Shown here: in pieces, positions 24,216 to 32,832 of the stretch
Position numbering within the stretch: the first letter of the stretch is position 1
Layout: each line of letters opens with the position of its first letter
Assembly: GCF_013364235.1 (NCBI RefSeq)
Contig: NZ_CP054919.1
Coordinates: forward strand, 4,855,200-4,919,199
From: Kitasatospora sp. NA04385
GTDB lineage: Bacteria; Actinomycetota; Actinomycetes; Streptomycetales; Streptomycetaceae
Reading direction: 5' to 3'
Length of the DNA: 64,000 nucleotides
The notes under the pieces: model-generated
Told to the model about the DNA's origin: nothing
Database searches by the model: none
Seen by the model: the letters and a program-made list of their open reading frames with translations, nothing else
Program-made: the position numbers and the translations under genes

Positions 24216-27188
24216 CTACGGCGCGACCGGGGGAGGGGAAGGCTCGGTGTGTCGCGATGCGATGAGGTCCTGCACGGGTTGGGCCTCGGGCACACCGAGC
24301 CGGGTGAACACCGTGAGCGCCTCCTGGAGGCAGGCCAGCCCGCGCGAGGGCTGACCGGTCTCCAGGAGCGCCTCGCCCAGCGCCGCGTTCGCCATGCCCT
24401 GGCAGTACGCGGCCTCGATCTCCTGGGCGATCGACAACGACTCCTCGGCGGCCGCCGTCGCCGCCGCGAACTGACCGTCCGCGAGCAGGCAGGCCGCCAG
24501 CCGGGCCAGCGAGTAGCCCTCCCAGATCGGGTGCTGCTGCTGGTGGTACAGCTGGTGCGCCTCCCGCAGGTGCACCGCGGCCTCGCCGGGCGAGCCGGTC
24601 GAGCGCAGCACCACGCCCAACTGGTAGAGGGTGTCCGCCAGGCAGGGCACGTTCCCGGACGCCCGGGCCGCCGCCACCGCGGCGCGCGCCGACTCCACCG
24701 CCTCGGCGTGCCGGTCCAGACCGACGTAGGCGCGGGCCATGTTGGCGAGCAGCCGGGCCTCGCTGATCGGGGAGTCGAGGGGGCGGACGGTCTCCAGTGC
24801 CTGCTGGTAGACGGGCAGCGCCTCGGCCGGGCGGCCGGCCAGGAACAGCGTGATGGCCAGGCCGTTGGCGGTGGCCATCCGCAGCGCGGTGGACCGGCCG
24901 GTGGGCTGGAGGGCCAGGCTGCGGGCCAGTGACTCCTCCGCCTCGGCGAGTTCGGAGGCGATCCGGTGGATCTGTCCGAGCGAGTGGTGCACCGAGGCCA
25001 GGGTGTCCGGGTCCCGCTGGGCCACCGGGCTCGCCGCGGCGGCCCGGAGCATGGCGCGCACCCGAGGGGCGAGCGTCGGCTCCTCGCTCACGAACGTCAG
25101 GGTCTGCAGGATGTCCACGGCGGGCTGCAGCAGGCCGAGGGGGGCGTCGGCGGCGGCCTCGACGGCGCCCAGCAGGACGGCGACCTCGGACCGGAGCCAA
25201 GCCCGGGCCGAGTGGCCGTCGGAGAACGACCGACCGGTCGCGTCGGCCCGGTGCAGCAGCTCGATGGCCAGGTCGTCCGGCTCGATCGCCCGCTGGACGT
25301 TGCGCACGGTGGCGTGCAGCAGGTCCAGCAGCCGCAGCAGCGCCGCCTGCTGCTGCTCGGTGTCCGCCAGCTTGGTGTTCTGCCGCTGCGCGTACAGGCG
25401 CAGCAGGTCGTGGTAGCGGTACCGGCCGGGGGTGAAGCACTCCAGCATGTTGGCCTCGACCAGGGCCTCCGCCAGGTCCTCGGCCTCCTGCTCGGAGGCG
25501 TCGAGCAGCGCGGCGACGGCCGACAGCGGCAGGTCGGGGGAGTCCACCAGGGCGAGCAGCCGGAACGCCCGGGCCTCCTCGGTGCGGAGCTGGGCGTAAC
25601 CGAGCCCCAGGGTGGTCTCCACGGCGAGGTTGCCGAGTTGGAGCTCCTGGAGCCGGTTGCGCTGGTCCGCTAACCGCCGGGCCAGGTCGGAGACGCTCCA
25701 GCGCGGACGGCTGGCCAGCCGGGCGGCGGCGATCCGGACCGCCAGCGGCAGGAAGCCGCAGGAGGTCACCACCTGGAGCGCGGCCTCGGGCTCGGCGCCG
25801 ACCCGCTCGGCGCCGACGATCGCCGAGAACAGCGCCAGCGCCTCGTCCGGGGTCAGCTCCTCGATGTCCACCAGGTGCGCACCGGGGAGTTCGGCCAGCC
25901 GGGAGCGGCTGGTCACCATCACGGCGTTGCCGGAGACACCGGGGATCAGCGGCCGCAACTGCCCGGCGTCGCGGGCGTTGTCGAGCAGGATCAGCATCCG
26001 CTTGTCGGCCAGCAGCGAGCGGTACAGCGCGGCGCGCTGGTCCAGCGAGTCGGGGGCGTCGGAGGCGCCGAGCGCGTGCAGGAAGTCGCCGAGCACCACG
26101 GCCGGGTCGGCCGGGGAGGCGCCCGCGCCGCGCAGGTCCACGTACAGCTGCCCGTCCGGGAAGTCCGGCCGCAGCGAGTGCGCGACGTGCACCGCGAGGG
26201 TGGTCTTGCCGACGCCGCCGATGCCGGCCAGCGAGGTCACCACGACGGCTTGGCCGGAACCCGCCCTCAGCACGTCCCGGAGTTCGTTCACCATCTTGCT
26301 GCGCCCGCTGAAGTCCGAGACGTCGGCCGGGAGTTGGGCGGGCGGAACGAAAGCGACCGGTTCCTCGGCGGCCTTCGGCGCGCGGACCGGCGGCGCCAGC
26401 AGCTCCGGGTCGCCGGCCAGGATGCGGTGGTGCATCGTGGACAGCCCGCCGCCCGGCTCCACCCCGAGCTCGTCGATCAGCAGCTTGCGGGTGTCGGCGT
26501 ACACGCCCAGCGACTCGGCCTGCCGACCGCTGCGGTACAGCGCCAGCATCAGCAGTTCGCGCAGCCGCTCGCGCAGCGGGTACGCGGCGGACAGCGAGTT
26601 CAACTCGGCCACCACGTCGGCGTGCAGGCCGATCTCCAGGGCCAGCGCGCAGCGCTCCTCGGCCACCGCGAGCTGCCGCTCGGCCAGCCGGGTGCGCTGG
26701 GCGTCGGCGTACGGGCCGGGCACGCCGGGCAGCGGGCGGCCGCGCCACAGGTCGAGCGCGGCGACCAGGGTGTCGTGGGCGGGGCGCAGGCCGCCCTCGG
26801 TCCGGGCGCCGGACGCCTCGACGACGTGCCGTTCGAAGACGGCCAGGTCCAGGGCGTCGGCCGGGATCCGCAGCGCGTAGCCGTCGGTCATCGAGACCAG
26901 GACCTCGGCGGGCTTGCGGGCGGCGCGGTTGGGCTCCAGCACCGAGCGCAGCCGGGAGACGTAGGTGCGCAGCGCGGCCACCGCCTGCGGCGGGGTGCGG
27001 TCCCCCCAGATGCCGTCCACCAGGTCGTCGGTGGTGACCGGACGGCCCTCGCTGAGCAACAGGGCCACCAGGACGGCCTGTTGCTGCGGAGATCCGAGCG
27101 CCAGCGGCACGTCGCCGCGCCACGCCTGGACAGGGCCGAGCACTTGGAAACGCAACGCCTCGGCGGAGCGCGTGTCCTGATGCTCCAT
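24216..27188 (-). CDS. AfsR/SARP-family regulator (winged helix, BTAD, NB-ARC, TPR)
   Basis: 990 residues. An OmpR-like DNA-binding domain (about 12-105: FQVLGPVQAWRGD, QQQAVLVALLLSEGRPVTTDDLVDGIWG), a bacterial transcriptional activation domain (about 110-260), an NB-ARC ATPase with Walker A SLAGIGGVGKTTLAVHVAH near residue 325 and MLILLDNARDAGQLRPLI, then TPR-like helical repeats to the C-terminus. This is the AfsR architecture: a pleiotropic activator of secondary metabolism that can be phosphorylated by Ser/Thr kinases. ATG at 27188 has GGGGAGGAC directly upstream. It is divergent from a 69-residue acidic peptide gene, whereas in S. coelicolor afsR is followed by afsS. I call it AfsR-like, not AfsR itself. 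Confidence 0.93.
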   Translation of the reverse strand: MEHQDTRSAEALRFQVLGPVQAWRGDVPLALGSPQQQAVLVALLLSEGRPVTTDDLVDGIWGDRTPPQAVAALRTYVSRLRSVLEPNRAARKPAEVLVSMTDGYALRIPADALDLAVFERHVVEASGARTEGGLRPAHDTLVAALDLWRGRPLPGVPGPYADAQRTRLAERQLAVAEERCALALEIGLHADVVAELNSLSAAYPLRERLRELLMLALYRSGRQAESLGVYADTRKLLIDELGVEPGGGLSTMHHRILAGDPELLAPPVRAPKAAEEPVAFVPPAQLPADVSDFSGRSKMVNELRDVLRAGSGQAVVVTSLAGIGGVGKTTLAVHVAHSLRPDFPDGQLYVDLRGAGASPADPAVVLGDFLHALGASDAPDSLDQRAALYRSLLADKRMLILLDNARDAGQLRPLIPGVSGNAVMVTSRSRLAELPGAHLVDIEELTPDEALALFSAIVGAERVGAEPEAALQVVTSCGFLPLAVRIAAARLASRPRWSVSDLARRLADQRNRLQELQLGNLAVETTLGLGYAQLRTEEARAFRLLALVDSPDLPLSAVAALLDASEQEAEDLAEALVEANMLECFTPGRYRYHDLLRLYAQRQNTKLADTEQQQAALLRLLDLLHATVRNVQRAIEPDDLAIELLHRADATGRSFSDGHSARAWLRSEVAVLLGAVEAAADAPLGLLQPAVDILQTLTFVSEEPTLAPRVRAMLRAAAASPVAQRDPDTLASVHHSLGQIHRIASELAEAEESLARSLALQPTGRSTALRMATANGLAITLFLAGRPAEALPVYQQALETVRPLDSPISEARLLANMARAYVGLDRHAEAVESARAAVAAARASGNVPCLADTLYQLGVVLRSTGSPGEAAVHLREAHQLYHQQQHPIWEGYSLARLAACLLADGQFAAATAAAEESLSIAQEIEAAYCQGMANAALGEALLETGQPSRGLACLQEALTVFTRLGVPEAQPVQDLIASRHTEPSPPPVAP

Positions 27189-27399
27189 GTCCTCCCCTGT
27201 GGCCGATGAACCGTCTGTTCCCCACGCAGCCGCCGGTCGTGTGGGGGCGACAGCTTATGAGGAAGCGTGCAAACGTCCACCAAGTGGATGCGCGGTGCGA
27301 CGTTTATAAGACATTTAGCGGTTCCTACGATACTGTCCGCGCGCCCGAGGACAGTCGTCCGGGTGATCGAACCCTCTCAGTTGAAAGGCGGCCCGCCCC

Positions 27400-27609
27400 A
27401 TGGCCGACGAGACCACCACCACCGTTCCCGAGGCCGCGCAGACCGCGGCCCCGGTCGAGCACACCGCCGACGCCACCGACCCGAACGCGATCGAGCACGC
27501 CCTGGAGGTGCTGGCCGAGGGCCAGCCCACCGCGCCGGCCGTGGAGCAGATCGAGCCCAAGGACGGCGAGACCTTCGAGCCGCTCGGCACCGTCCTGAAC
27601 TGCCCGTGA
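27400..27609 (+). CDS. Small acidic Thr/Ala-rich peptide of unknown function
   Basis: 69 residues, rich in Thr, Ala, Glu and Pro, with a single cysteine in the C-terminal GTVLNCP. ATG 27400 lies behind AAAGGCGG. The 210 bases upstream, shared with the divergent AfsR-like gene, are unusually AT-rich for this genome (for example GTTTATAAGACATTTAGCGG near 27302-27321), as expected of a strong regulated promoter. A hairpin terminator follows at 27639. The length and the leader-like, low-complexity acidic N-terminus resemble either an AfsS-like small regulator or a peptide precursor, but no modification enzymes are adjacent and I recognise no family. The gene is probably real given promoter, ribosome site and terminator. 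Confidence 0.6.
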   Translation: MADETTTTVPEAAQTAAPVEHTADATDPNAIEHALEVLAEGQPTAPAVEQIEPKDGETFEPLGTVLNCP

Positions 27610-27638
27610 CCCTCGCCGGTCCCGCCCGCGCGAGCAGA

Positions 27639-27670
27639 ACGAGCCCCGACCCTCACCGGCCGGGGCTCGT
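27639..27670. terminator. Bidirectional hairpin between the small peptide gene and fumarase
   Basis: Perfect 10-bp stem ACGAGCCCCG/CGGGGCTCGT (27639-27648 with 27661-27670) and a 12-base loop, followed on the plus strand by a weak T-containing stretch. Confidence 0.85.
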
Positions 27671-27690
27671 CCCGTTCGTGCGCGCCGCCG

Positions 27691-29352
27691 CTACTGCGCC
27701 GAGCGCACCCGCAGGTTGGTGATCAGCGGGCCGTCGGTGACCTCGGCGAAGAAGTCGTTGCCCTTGTCGTCCACCACGATGAACGCCGGGAAGTCCTCCA
27801 CCTCGATCCGCCAGACCGCCTCCATGCCGAGCTCCGGGTACTCCAGCACCTCGACCTTCTTGATGCAGTCCTGCGCGAGCCGGGCCGCCGGGCCGCCGAT
27901 CGAGCCCAGGTAGAAGCCGCCGTGCTCGTTGCACGCCTTGGTGACCTGCTGGGAGCGGTTGCCCTTGGCCAGCATCACCATCGAGCCGCCCGCCGCCTGG
28001 AACTGGTCGACGTAGGAGTCCATCCGGCCGGCCGTGGTCGGGCCGAACGAGCCGGACGCGAAGCCCTCCGGGGTCTTCGCCGGGCCCGCGTAGTAGACCG
28101 GGTGGTCCTTCAGGTACTGCGGCATGCCCTGCCCGGCGTCCAGCCGCTCCTTGATCTTGGCGTGCGCGATGTCGCGGGCCACCACCAGCGTGCCGGTGAG
28201 CGAGAGCCGGGTCTTCACCGGGTACTTGGACAGCTCGGCGCGGACCTCGGCCATCGGCCGGTCCAGGTCGATCCGCACCACGTCGTCGTCGAGGTGCTCG
28301 TCGGTGGTCTCCGGCAGGTACTTCGCCGGGTCGGTCTCCAGCTGCTCCAGGAACACGCCCTCGGCGGTGATCTTGCCGAGCGCCTGGCGGTCCGCCGAGC
28401 AGGACACCGCCATCGCGACCGGCAGCGAGGCGCCGTGCCGCGGCAGCCGGATCACCCGCACGTCGTGGCAGAAGTACTTGCCGCCGAACTGCGCGCCGAT
28501 GCCGATCTTCTGGGTCAGCTCGAAGACCTTCTGCTCCAGCTCCAGGTCGCGGAAGCCGTGCCCGGTCCGCGCGTCGCCGCCGGTGGGCAGGTTGTCCAGG
28601 TAGTGCGCGGAGGCGTACTTCGCGGTCTTCAGGGCGAACTCGGCGCTGGTGCCGCCGACCACGATGGCCAGGTGGTACGGCGGGCAGGCCGCGGTGCCCA
28701 GCGAACGGATCTTCTGCTCCAGGAAGTTCAGCATCGACGCCTCGTTGAGGATCGCCTTGGTCTCCTGGTACAGGTACGACTTGTTGGCCGAGCCGCCGCC
28801 CTTGGCCATGAACAGGAACTTGTAGGCGTCCCCGTCGGTGGCGTACAGCTCGATCTGGGCCGGCAGGTTGTTGCCGGTGTTCTTCTCGTCCCACATGGTC
28901 ACCGGGGCCATCTGGGAGTACCGCAGGTTGAGCTTGGTGTACGCGTCGAACACGCCGCGGGCGATCGCCGCCTCGTCCCCGCCGGAGGTCAGCACGTGCT
29001 GGCCGCGCTTGCCCATCACGATCGCGGTGCCGGTGTCCTGGCACATCGGCAGGATGCCGCCGGCCGAGATGTTGACGTTCTTCAGCAGGTCCAGCGCCAC
29101 GAACCGGTCGTTCGGGCTGGCCTCGGGGTCGTCCAGGATCCGGCGCAGCTGCGCCAGGTGCGCCGGGCGCAGGTAGTGCGAGATGTCGTGCATCGCCTCG
29201 GCCGTCAGCAGCCGCAGCGCCTCCGGCTCGACCTGCAGGAAGGTGCGACCGCCGGCCTCGAAGGTCGAGACCCCCTCGGAGGTGAGCTTGCGGTACGGAG
29301 TGGTGTCCGTGCCGAGCGGGAGCAGGTCGCGGTAGGCGAACTCTGGGGCCAT
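27691..29352 (-). CDS. Class I fumarate hydratase (iron-sulfur fumarase)
   Basis: 553 residues from ATG 29352, which has GAAGGA upstream; an in-frame ATG at 29457 gives a 35-residue extension without family similarity. It hydrates fumarate to malate in the citric-acid cycle. The three cysteines expected to hold the oxygen-sensitive 4Fe-4S cluster are at Cys104 (LPMCQDTGTA), Cys223 (GTAACPPYHLA) and Cys318 (AVSCSADRQ). The C-terminal beta domain (GSFGPTTAGRMDSYVDQFQ) is fused, as in the one-chain FumA/FumB form. The gene is divergent from a DUF1707 gene. Confidence 0.96.
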   Translation of the reverse strand: MAPEFAYRDLLPLGTDTTPYRKLTSEGVSTFEAGGRTFLQVEPEALRLLTAEAMHDISHYLRPAHLAQLRRILDDPEASPNDRFVALDLLKNVNISAGGILPMCQDTGTAIVMGKRGQHVLTSGGDEAAIARGVFDAYTKLNLRYSQMAPVTMWDEKNTGNNLPAQIELYATDGDAYKFLFMAKGGGSANKSYLYQETKAILNEASMLNFLEQKIRSLGTAACPPYHLAIVVGGTSAEFALKTAKYASAHYLDNLPTGGDARTGHGFRDLELEQKVFELTQKIGIGAQFGGKYFCHDVRVIRLPRHGASLPVAMAVSCSADRQALGKITAEGVFLEQLETDPAKYLPETTDEHLDDDVVRIDLDRPMAEVRAELSKYPVKTRLSLTGTLVVARDIAHAKIKERLDAGQGMPQYLKDHPVYYAGPAKTPEGFASGSFGPTTAGRMDSYVDQFQAAGGSMVMLAKGNRSQQVTKACNEHGGFYLGSIGGPAARLAQDCIKKVEVLEYPELGMEAVWRIEVEDFPAFIVVDDKGNDFFAEVTDGPLITNLRVRSAQ

Positions 29353-29513
29353 GGGGTGATCCTTCGGTTCTTTCGGCTTCGTCGACGAGGCACCCTCCAG
29401 GTTAGGCGCACCCGCCGCGGGCCCCGCGCCCAGGTTCGCCTGCGTGACCGGGGTCACTCCCGTTGCGTCGAACCGCCGTTCGGTCCGCGGGTGGGCTCGC
29501 TAGGCTTTGTGAC

Positions 29514-30251
29514 GTGGACGACTCTCCCGAGCAGGACCCGCAGGGCGCGCTGCCCGCCCAGCTGTCGAAGAACGAGCCCGCGCCGGTGCCCGCCCGGGCC
29601 CCCGGCACCGACCTGGCCGCCGAGCTGAAGGCCTCCGACGCCGACCGCGAGCGCGTCGCCGACCTGCTGCGCGACGCGTACGCCGAGGGCCGGCTGACCG
29701 TCGACGAGCACGCCGAACGGATCGAGGCCGCCTACGGCGCCCGGACCTTCGGCGAGTTGGAGCCCCTCACCCGCGACCTGCCCAGCCACCCCGGGGCGAT
29801 CCGGCACAACCTCACCAAGCCCCCGCTGGCGGCCGCCCCCGCCGCGCAGGCCCCGTTGCCCCCGGCCCGGGCCGAGGCGCCCACCATGCTCGCGGTGTTC
29901 GGCGGCGCCGCCCGCAAGGGCCGCTGGCGGGTCGGCTCGCACCTCAAGGCGGTCGCCGTGTTCGGCGGCATCGAGATCGACCTCACCGACGCGGTCTTCG
30001 AGTCCCCCGAGGTGGTCATCGAGGTGTACACGGTCTTCGGCGGCGTCGAGATCCGCGTCCCGGAGAACGTCAGCCTGCACGGCGGCGGCGCCGGGGTGTT
30101 CGGCGGCTTCGAGGTGCGCGAGCAGACCGCCGCCGAGCCGTACGCGCCGGTGGTCCGGGTCAAGGGCGCGGCCGTGTTCGGCGGCGTCGAGGCCAAGCCG
30201 CGGCGCGGCAAGAAGCTCAAGGAGTGGGTGCGCCGACAGCTCGACGGCTGA
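29514..30251 (+). CDS. DUF1707 domain protein with LiaF-like C-terminal domain
   Basis: 245 residues from GTG 29514. Residues about 36-92 form the DUF1707 module (ASDADRERVADLLRDAYAEGRLTVDEHAERI), a short helical domain common in actinobacteria. The C-terminal half has five VFGG motifs spaced along a beta-helix-like repeat, as in the LiaF/cell-wall-stress response family. No membrane helix is obvious. A TAGGCT -10 hexamer at 29501-29506 places the transcription start almost on the GTG, so the mRNA is probably leaderless. The role is unknown, but similar C-terminal domains occur in envelope-stress proteins. Confidence 0.82.
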   Translation: MDDSPEQDPQGALPAQLSKNEPAPVPARAPGTDLAAELKASDADRERVADLLRDAYAEGRLTVDEHAERIEAAYGARTFGELEPLTRDLPSHPGAIRHNLTKPPLAAAPAAQAPLPPARAEAPTMLAVFGGAARKGRWRVGSHLKAVAVFGGIEIDLTDAVFESPEVVIEVYTVFGGVEIRVPENVSLHGGGAGVFGGFEVREQTAAEPYAPVVRVKGAAVFGGVEAKPRRGKKLKEWVRRQLDG

Positions 30252-30494
30252 CCTGCGCAGTTCCCGACCGGTCGTCAACTCGCCTGGCGGCACTCGCCGT
30301 TGCCGCGAGTGCAGGGTGTAGTCGGTTGCGTGCGGTGTGCATGAATCCCGGGGCGGCGGGGTAGTTCCAATCGCACATCGTTCCTGAACGGCTGTGATCC
30401 CGCGGGTCGGCGACGGCGCCACGGCGAGGGAGCACGGGGCAGCCGGGCAGGAGGCGACCTCGTTCCCCAGCCTTGAGCCTGGTCAGGAGTTACC

Positions 30495-30842
30495 GTGCTG
30501 CATCCGATCGAGTCCAGCGCCACCGCCGCCCGCCGCCCGGCGGCCCAGCCGGAGCCGGACGACAACCCCTGGCACACCTCGGCCGCCTGCCGCAGCGACG
30601 AGGCCGGGCTGTTCTTCGCCCCCTCCAAGGAGCCGACCGCCGCCCGCCTCGCCCGCGAGGAACAGGCCAAGCGCGTCTGCGCCCGCTGTCCGGTCCTGAT
30701 CGAGTGCCGCGAGCACGCCCTGGCCCAGCCCGAGCCGTACGGCGTCTGGGGCGGGCTCACCGCGGCCGAGCGCCGGGTCGTCCTCACCCGGCGCCGCCGC
30801 CGCGAGAGCGAGATCCGCCTCCCGGCCCGGATAGCCGGCTGA
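30495..30842 (+). CDS. WhiB-like iron-sulfur transcription factor
   Basis: 115 residues from GTG 30495 (AGGAG upstream). The four cluster cysteines are present: Cys in SAACRSDE, CARC and LIEC (pattern C-Xn-C-X2-C-X5-C), followed by the GVWGG turn motif and a basic C-terminal tail RRRRRESE expected to bind DNA. WhiB-like proteins partner the principal sigma factor to control development, redox responses or resistance. Sitting between a DUF1707 gene and glpX it corresponds, as far as I remember the S. coelicolor map, to wblI; that is a synteny argument only. Motifs also resemble WhiD. Confidence 0.92.
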   Translation: MLHPIESSATAARRPAAQPEPDDNPWHTSAACRSDEAGLFFAPSKEPTAARLAREEQAKRVCARCPVLIECREHALAQPEPYGVWGGLTAAERRVVLTRRRRRESEIRLPARIAG

Positions 30843-30862
30843 GGCCCGCCGCGCCGGACGCC

Positions 30863-30920
30863 GCGGAGGCGGGGGCGCGGGGGCGACCGCACACCGCGGT
30901 CCCCCCGCCCCCGGCTCCGC
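30863..30920. terminator. Imperfect long hairpin between wbl-type gene and glpX
   Basis: GCGGAG-type sequence at 30863 pairs with GGCTCCGC at 30913-30920 through a long, bulged G/C stem enclosing GACCGCACACCGCGGTC. It lies between convergent stops (30842 and 30930). Confidence 0.55.
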
Positions 30921-30929
30921 GCTCCCGCG

Positions 30930-31970
30930 CTAGTTCGCCCGGTCGAAGTCGATCGCGCTGTACGCCCGCAGCTTGGCCAGCTTGTGGGTCGAGTCGATCC
31001 GCCGGATCGTCCCGCTCTTGGAGCGCATGACCAGCGACGAGGTGGTGGCGGTCTCCTGGCGGTAGTGGACGCCGCGCAGCAGTTCGCCGTCGGTGATGCC
31101 GGTGGCGACGAAGAACACGTTCTCGCCGCTGACCAGGTCGTCCGTGGTCAGCACGCGGTCCAGGTCGTGCCCCGCGTCCAGCGCCTTCTGGCGCTCCGCC
31201 GCGTCCTTGGGCCACAGCCGGCCCTGGATGACGCCGCCCATGCACTTCATCGCGCAGGCGGCGATGATGCCCTCGGGGGTGCCGCCGACGCCCATCAGCA
31301 GGTCGACGCCGGTCTCCTCGCGGGCGGCCATGATCGCGCCGGCCACGTCGCCGTCCGAGATGAACTTGACCCGGGCGCCGGCCTCGCGGATCTCCCGCAC
31401 CAGGTCGGTGTGCCGGGGCCGGTCCAGCACGACGACGGTGACGTCCTCGACCGAGGAGCCCTTCGCCTTGGCGACCCGGCGGATGTTGACCGCGGGCGGG
31501 GCGGTGATGTCCACGTAGTCGGCGGCCTCGGGGCCGCAGACCAGCTTGTCCATGTAGAAGACCGCGCTGGGGTCGAACATGGTGCCGCGGTCGGCGACCG
31601 CGAGGACCGCGACGGCGTTGTGCATGCCCTTGGCGGCGAGGGTGGTGCCGTCCACCGGGTCGACGGCGACGTCGCACTCGGCGCCGGTGCCGTCGCCGAC
31701 CCGTTCGCCGTTGTAGAGCATCGGGGCCTCGTCCTTCTCGCCCTCGCCGATGACGACGACGCCGTTCATCGAGACGGTGGAGACGAGGGTGCGCATCGCC
31801 TTGACGGCCGCGCCGTCGGCGCCGTTCTTGTCACCCCGGCCGACCCAGCGGCCGGCGGCCATCGCGGCGGCCTCGGTGACCCGGACCAGTTCGAGGGCGA
31901 GGTTGCGGTCGGGCGCTTCCGGAGCGACCTCCAGCGCGGAGGGGAGGTGGTGCGGGTACTGCGTGGTCAT
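30930..31970 (-). CDS. glpX: Class II fructose-1,6-bisphosphatase GlpX
   Basis: 346 residues. GlpX removes the 1-phosphate of fructose 1,6-bisphosphate in gluconeogenesis, complementing pckG at 5.9 kb. Metal-binding acidic motifs are GEGEKDEAPMLYNGE and DVAVDPVDGTTLAAKG, with ISDGDVAGAI and GVGGTPEGIIAACAMKCMGG in the sugar-phosphate site. It is the usual sole FBPase of actinobacteria. ATG at 31970. It is divergent from the DUF4245 gene; a 10-bp tandem repeat sits in the shared region. Confidence 0.97.
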   Translation of the reverse strand: MTTQYPHHLPSALEVAPEAPDRNLALELVRVTEAAAMAAGRWVGRGDKNGADGAAVKAMRTLVSTVSMNGVVVIGEGEKDEAPMLYNGERVGDGTGAECDVAVDPVDGTTLAAKGMHNAVAVLAVADRGTMFDPSAVFYMDKLVCGPEAADYVDITAPPAVNIRRVAKAKGSSVEDVTVVVLDRPRHTDLVREIREAGARVKFISDGDVAGAIMAAREETGVDLLMGVGGTPEGIIAACAMKCMGGVIQGRLWPKDAAERQKALDAGHDLDRVLTTDDLVSGENVFFVATGITDGELLRGVHYRQETATTSSLVMRSKSGTIRRIDSTHKLAKLRAYSAIDFDRAN

Positions 31971-32103
31971 CGTCGTTACCTCTCTGTACGCGACGGCCAG
32001 TCAGCACCGGGACACGGAGGGTCACCAGTGCTGCGTCGAGGGTTGCTGCGATCGTATCGGCAGGTGGAACGGGTGTCTGTGGCGCCCGCCTCCCGCGCTC
32101 CTT

Positions 32104-32151
32104 ACCGGCACGCACCGGCACGCACCGGCACGCACCGGCACGCACCGGCAC
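32104..32151. repeat. Tandem 10-bp repeat in the glpX/DUF4245 intergenic region
   Basis: The unit ACCGGCACGC is repeated 4.8 times with no mismatch, ending 43 bases before the DUF4245 start codon. It lies outside any gene. Copy number may vary between strains. Confidence 0.9.
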
Positions 32152-32194
32152 ACCGGCGCGCGGCGCCGGTGTAAGCGCCGCCTACCATGGGCGG

Positions 32195-32725
32195 GTGGCA
32201 GGCAACAGCAGCAAGAGGGGCCGTCAGACGGTACGGGACATGGTCCTGTCGATGGCGGCGGTCGGCGTCGTGGTGGTGGTCGCGTACTTCTCGATCCCCA
32301 GCGCGGACGGCAAGGGCAACGGCGTGCACTCGGTGCCGTACCGGGTCGAACTCGCCTCGGCGAAGCGGGCCGCGCCGTACCCGCTGCTCGGGCCGCAGCA
32401 GCTGCCGGACGGCTGGACGGCCACCTCGGTGACCTACGGCCGGAACGACAAGAGCCGCGCCGCCTGGCACCTGGGCCTGAACACCGCCTCCGGCCAGTAC
32501 GCGGCGGTCGAGCAGGCCGACGGCAAGCCCGAGGACGTGGTGGAGCGCAACGTCCCCGGCGCCGAGCCGGACGGCACCGCCACCGTGGCCGGCCAGGAGT
32601 GGCAGCGGGTGCAGGGCGACCGCTACCGGGCGCTGGTCCGCCCGGCGGGCGACACCGGCACCACGGTGCTCACCGGCACCGCCTCGTACGAGGAGCTCGC
32701 GCAGCTCGCCGAGACGCTGGGCTAG
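32195..32725 (+). CDS. DUF4245 membrane-anchored protein
   Basis: 176 residues from GTG 32195. One N-terminal transmembrane helix (about 16-33, LSMAAVGVVVVVAYFSI) is followed by an extracytoplasmic domain with the DUF4245 pattern: VPYRVELASAKRAAPYPLL, LPDGWTATSV, WHLGLNTASGQYAAVEQ and a terminal ASYEELAQLAETL. The family is restricted to actinobacteria and has no known function; it commonly neighbours glpX and xseA/xseB, as here, so an envelope role tied to growth is only a guess. A hairpin terminator follows. Confidence 0.85.
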   Translation: MAGNSSKRGRQTVRDMVLSMAAVGVVVVVAYFSIPSADGKGNGVHSVPYRVELASAKRAAPYPLLGPQQLPDGWTATSVTYGRNDKSRAAWHLGLNTASGQYAAVEQADGKPEDVVERNVPGAEPDGTATVAGQEWQRVQGDRYRALVRPAGDTGTTVLTGTASYEELAQLAETLG

Positions 32726-32772
32726 GCCCCGGAGCGCGGCGACCGCGCGACGGCCGCCCGCAGACGGCACGA

Positions 32773-32806
32773 CGAAGGCCCCCGCCGGGAACGGCGGGGG
32801 CCTTCG
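32773..32806. terminator. Hairpin between DUF4245 gene and nitroreductase
   Basis: Perfect 14-bp stem (32773-32786 with 32793-32806) with loop GGGAAC between convergent genes. Confidence 0.9.
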
Positions 32807-32832
32807 CTGTCGGGCGGGGGCGTCGACCGGGA

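Noticed and set aside
27400..27609. Assignment of the small peptide as AfsS
   Set aside because: It lacks the repeated Thr-containing motifs I associate with AfsS and is divergent from, not downstream of, the regulator.
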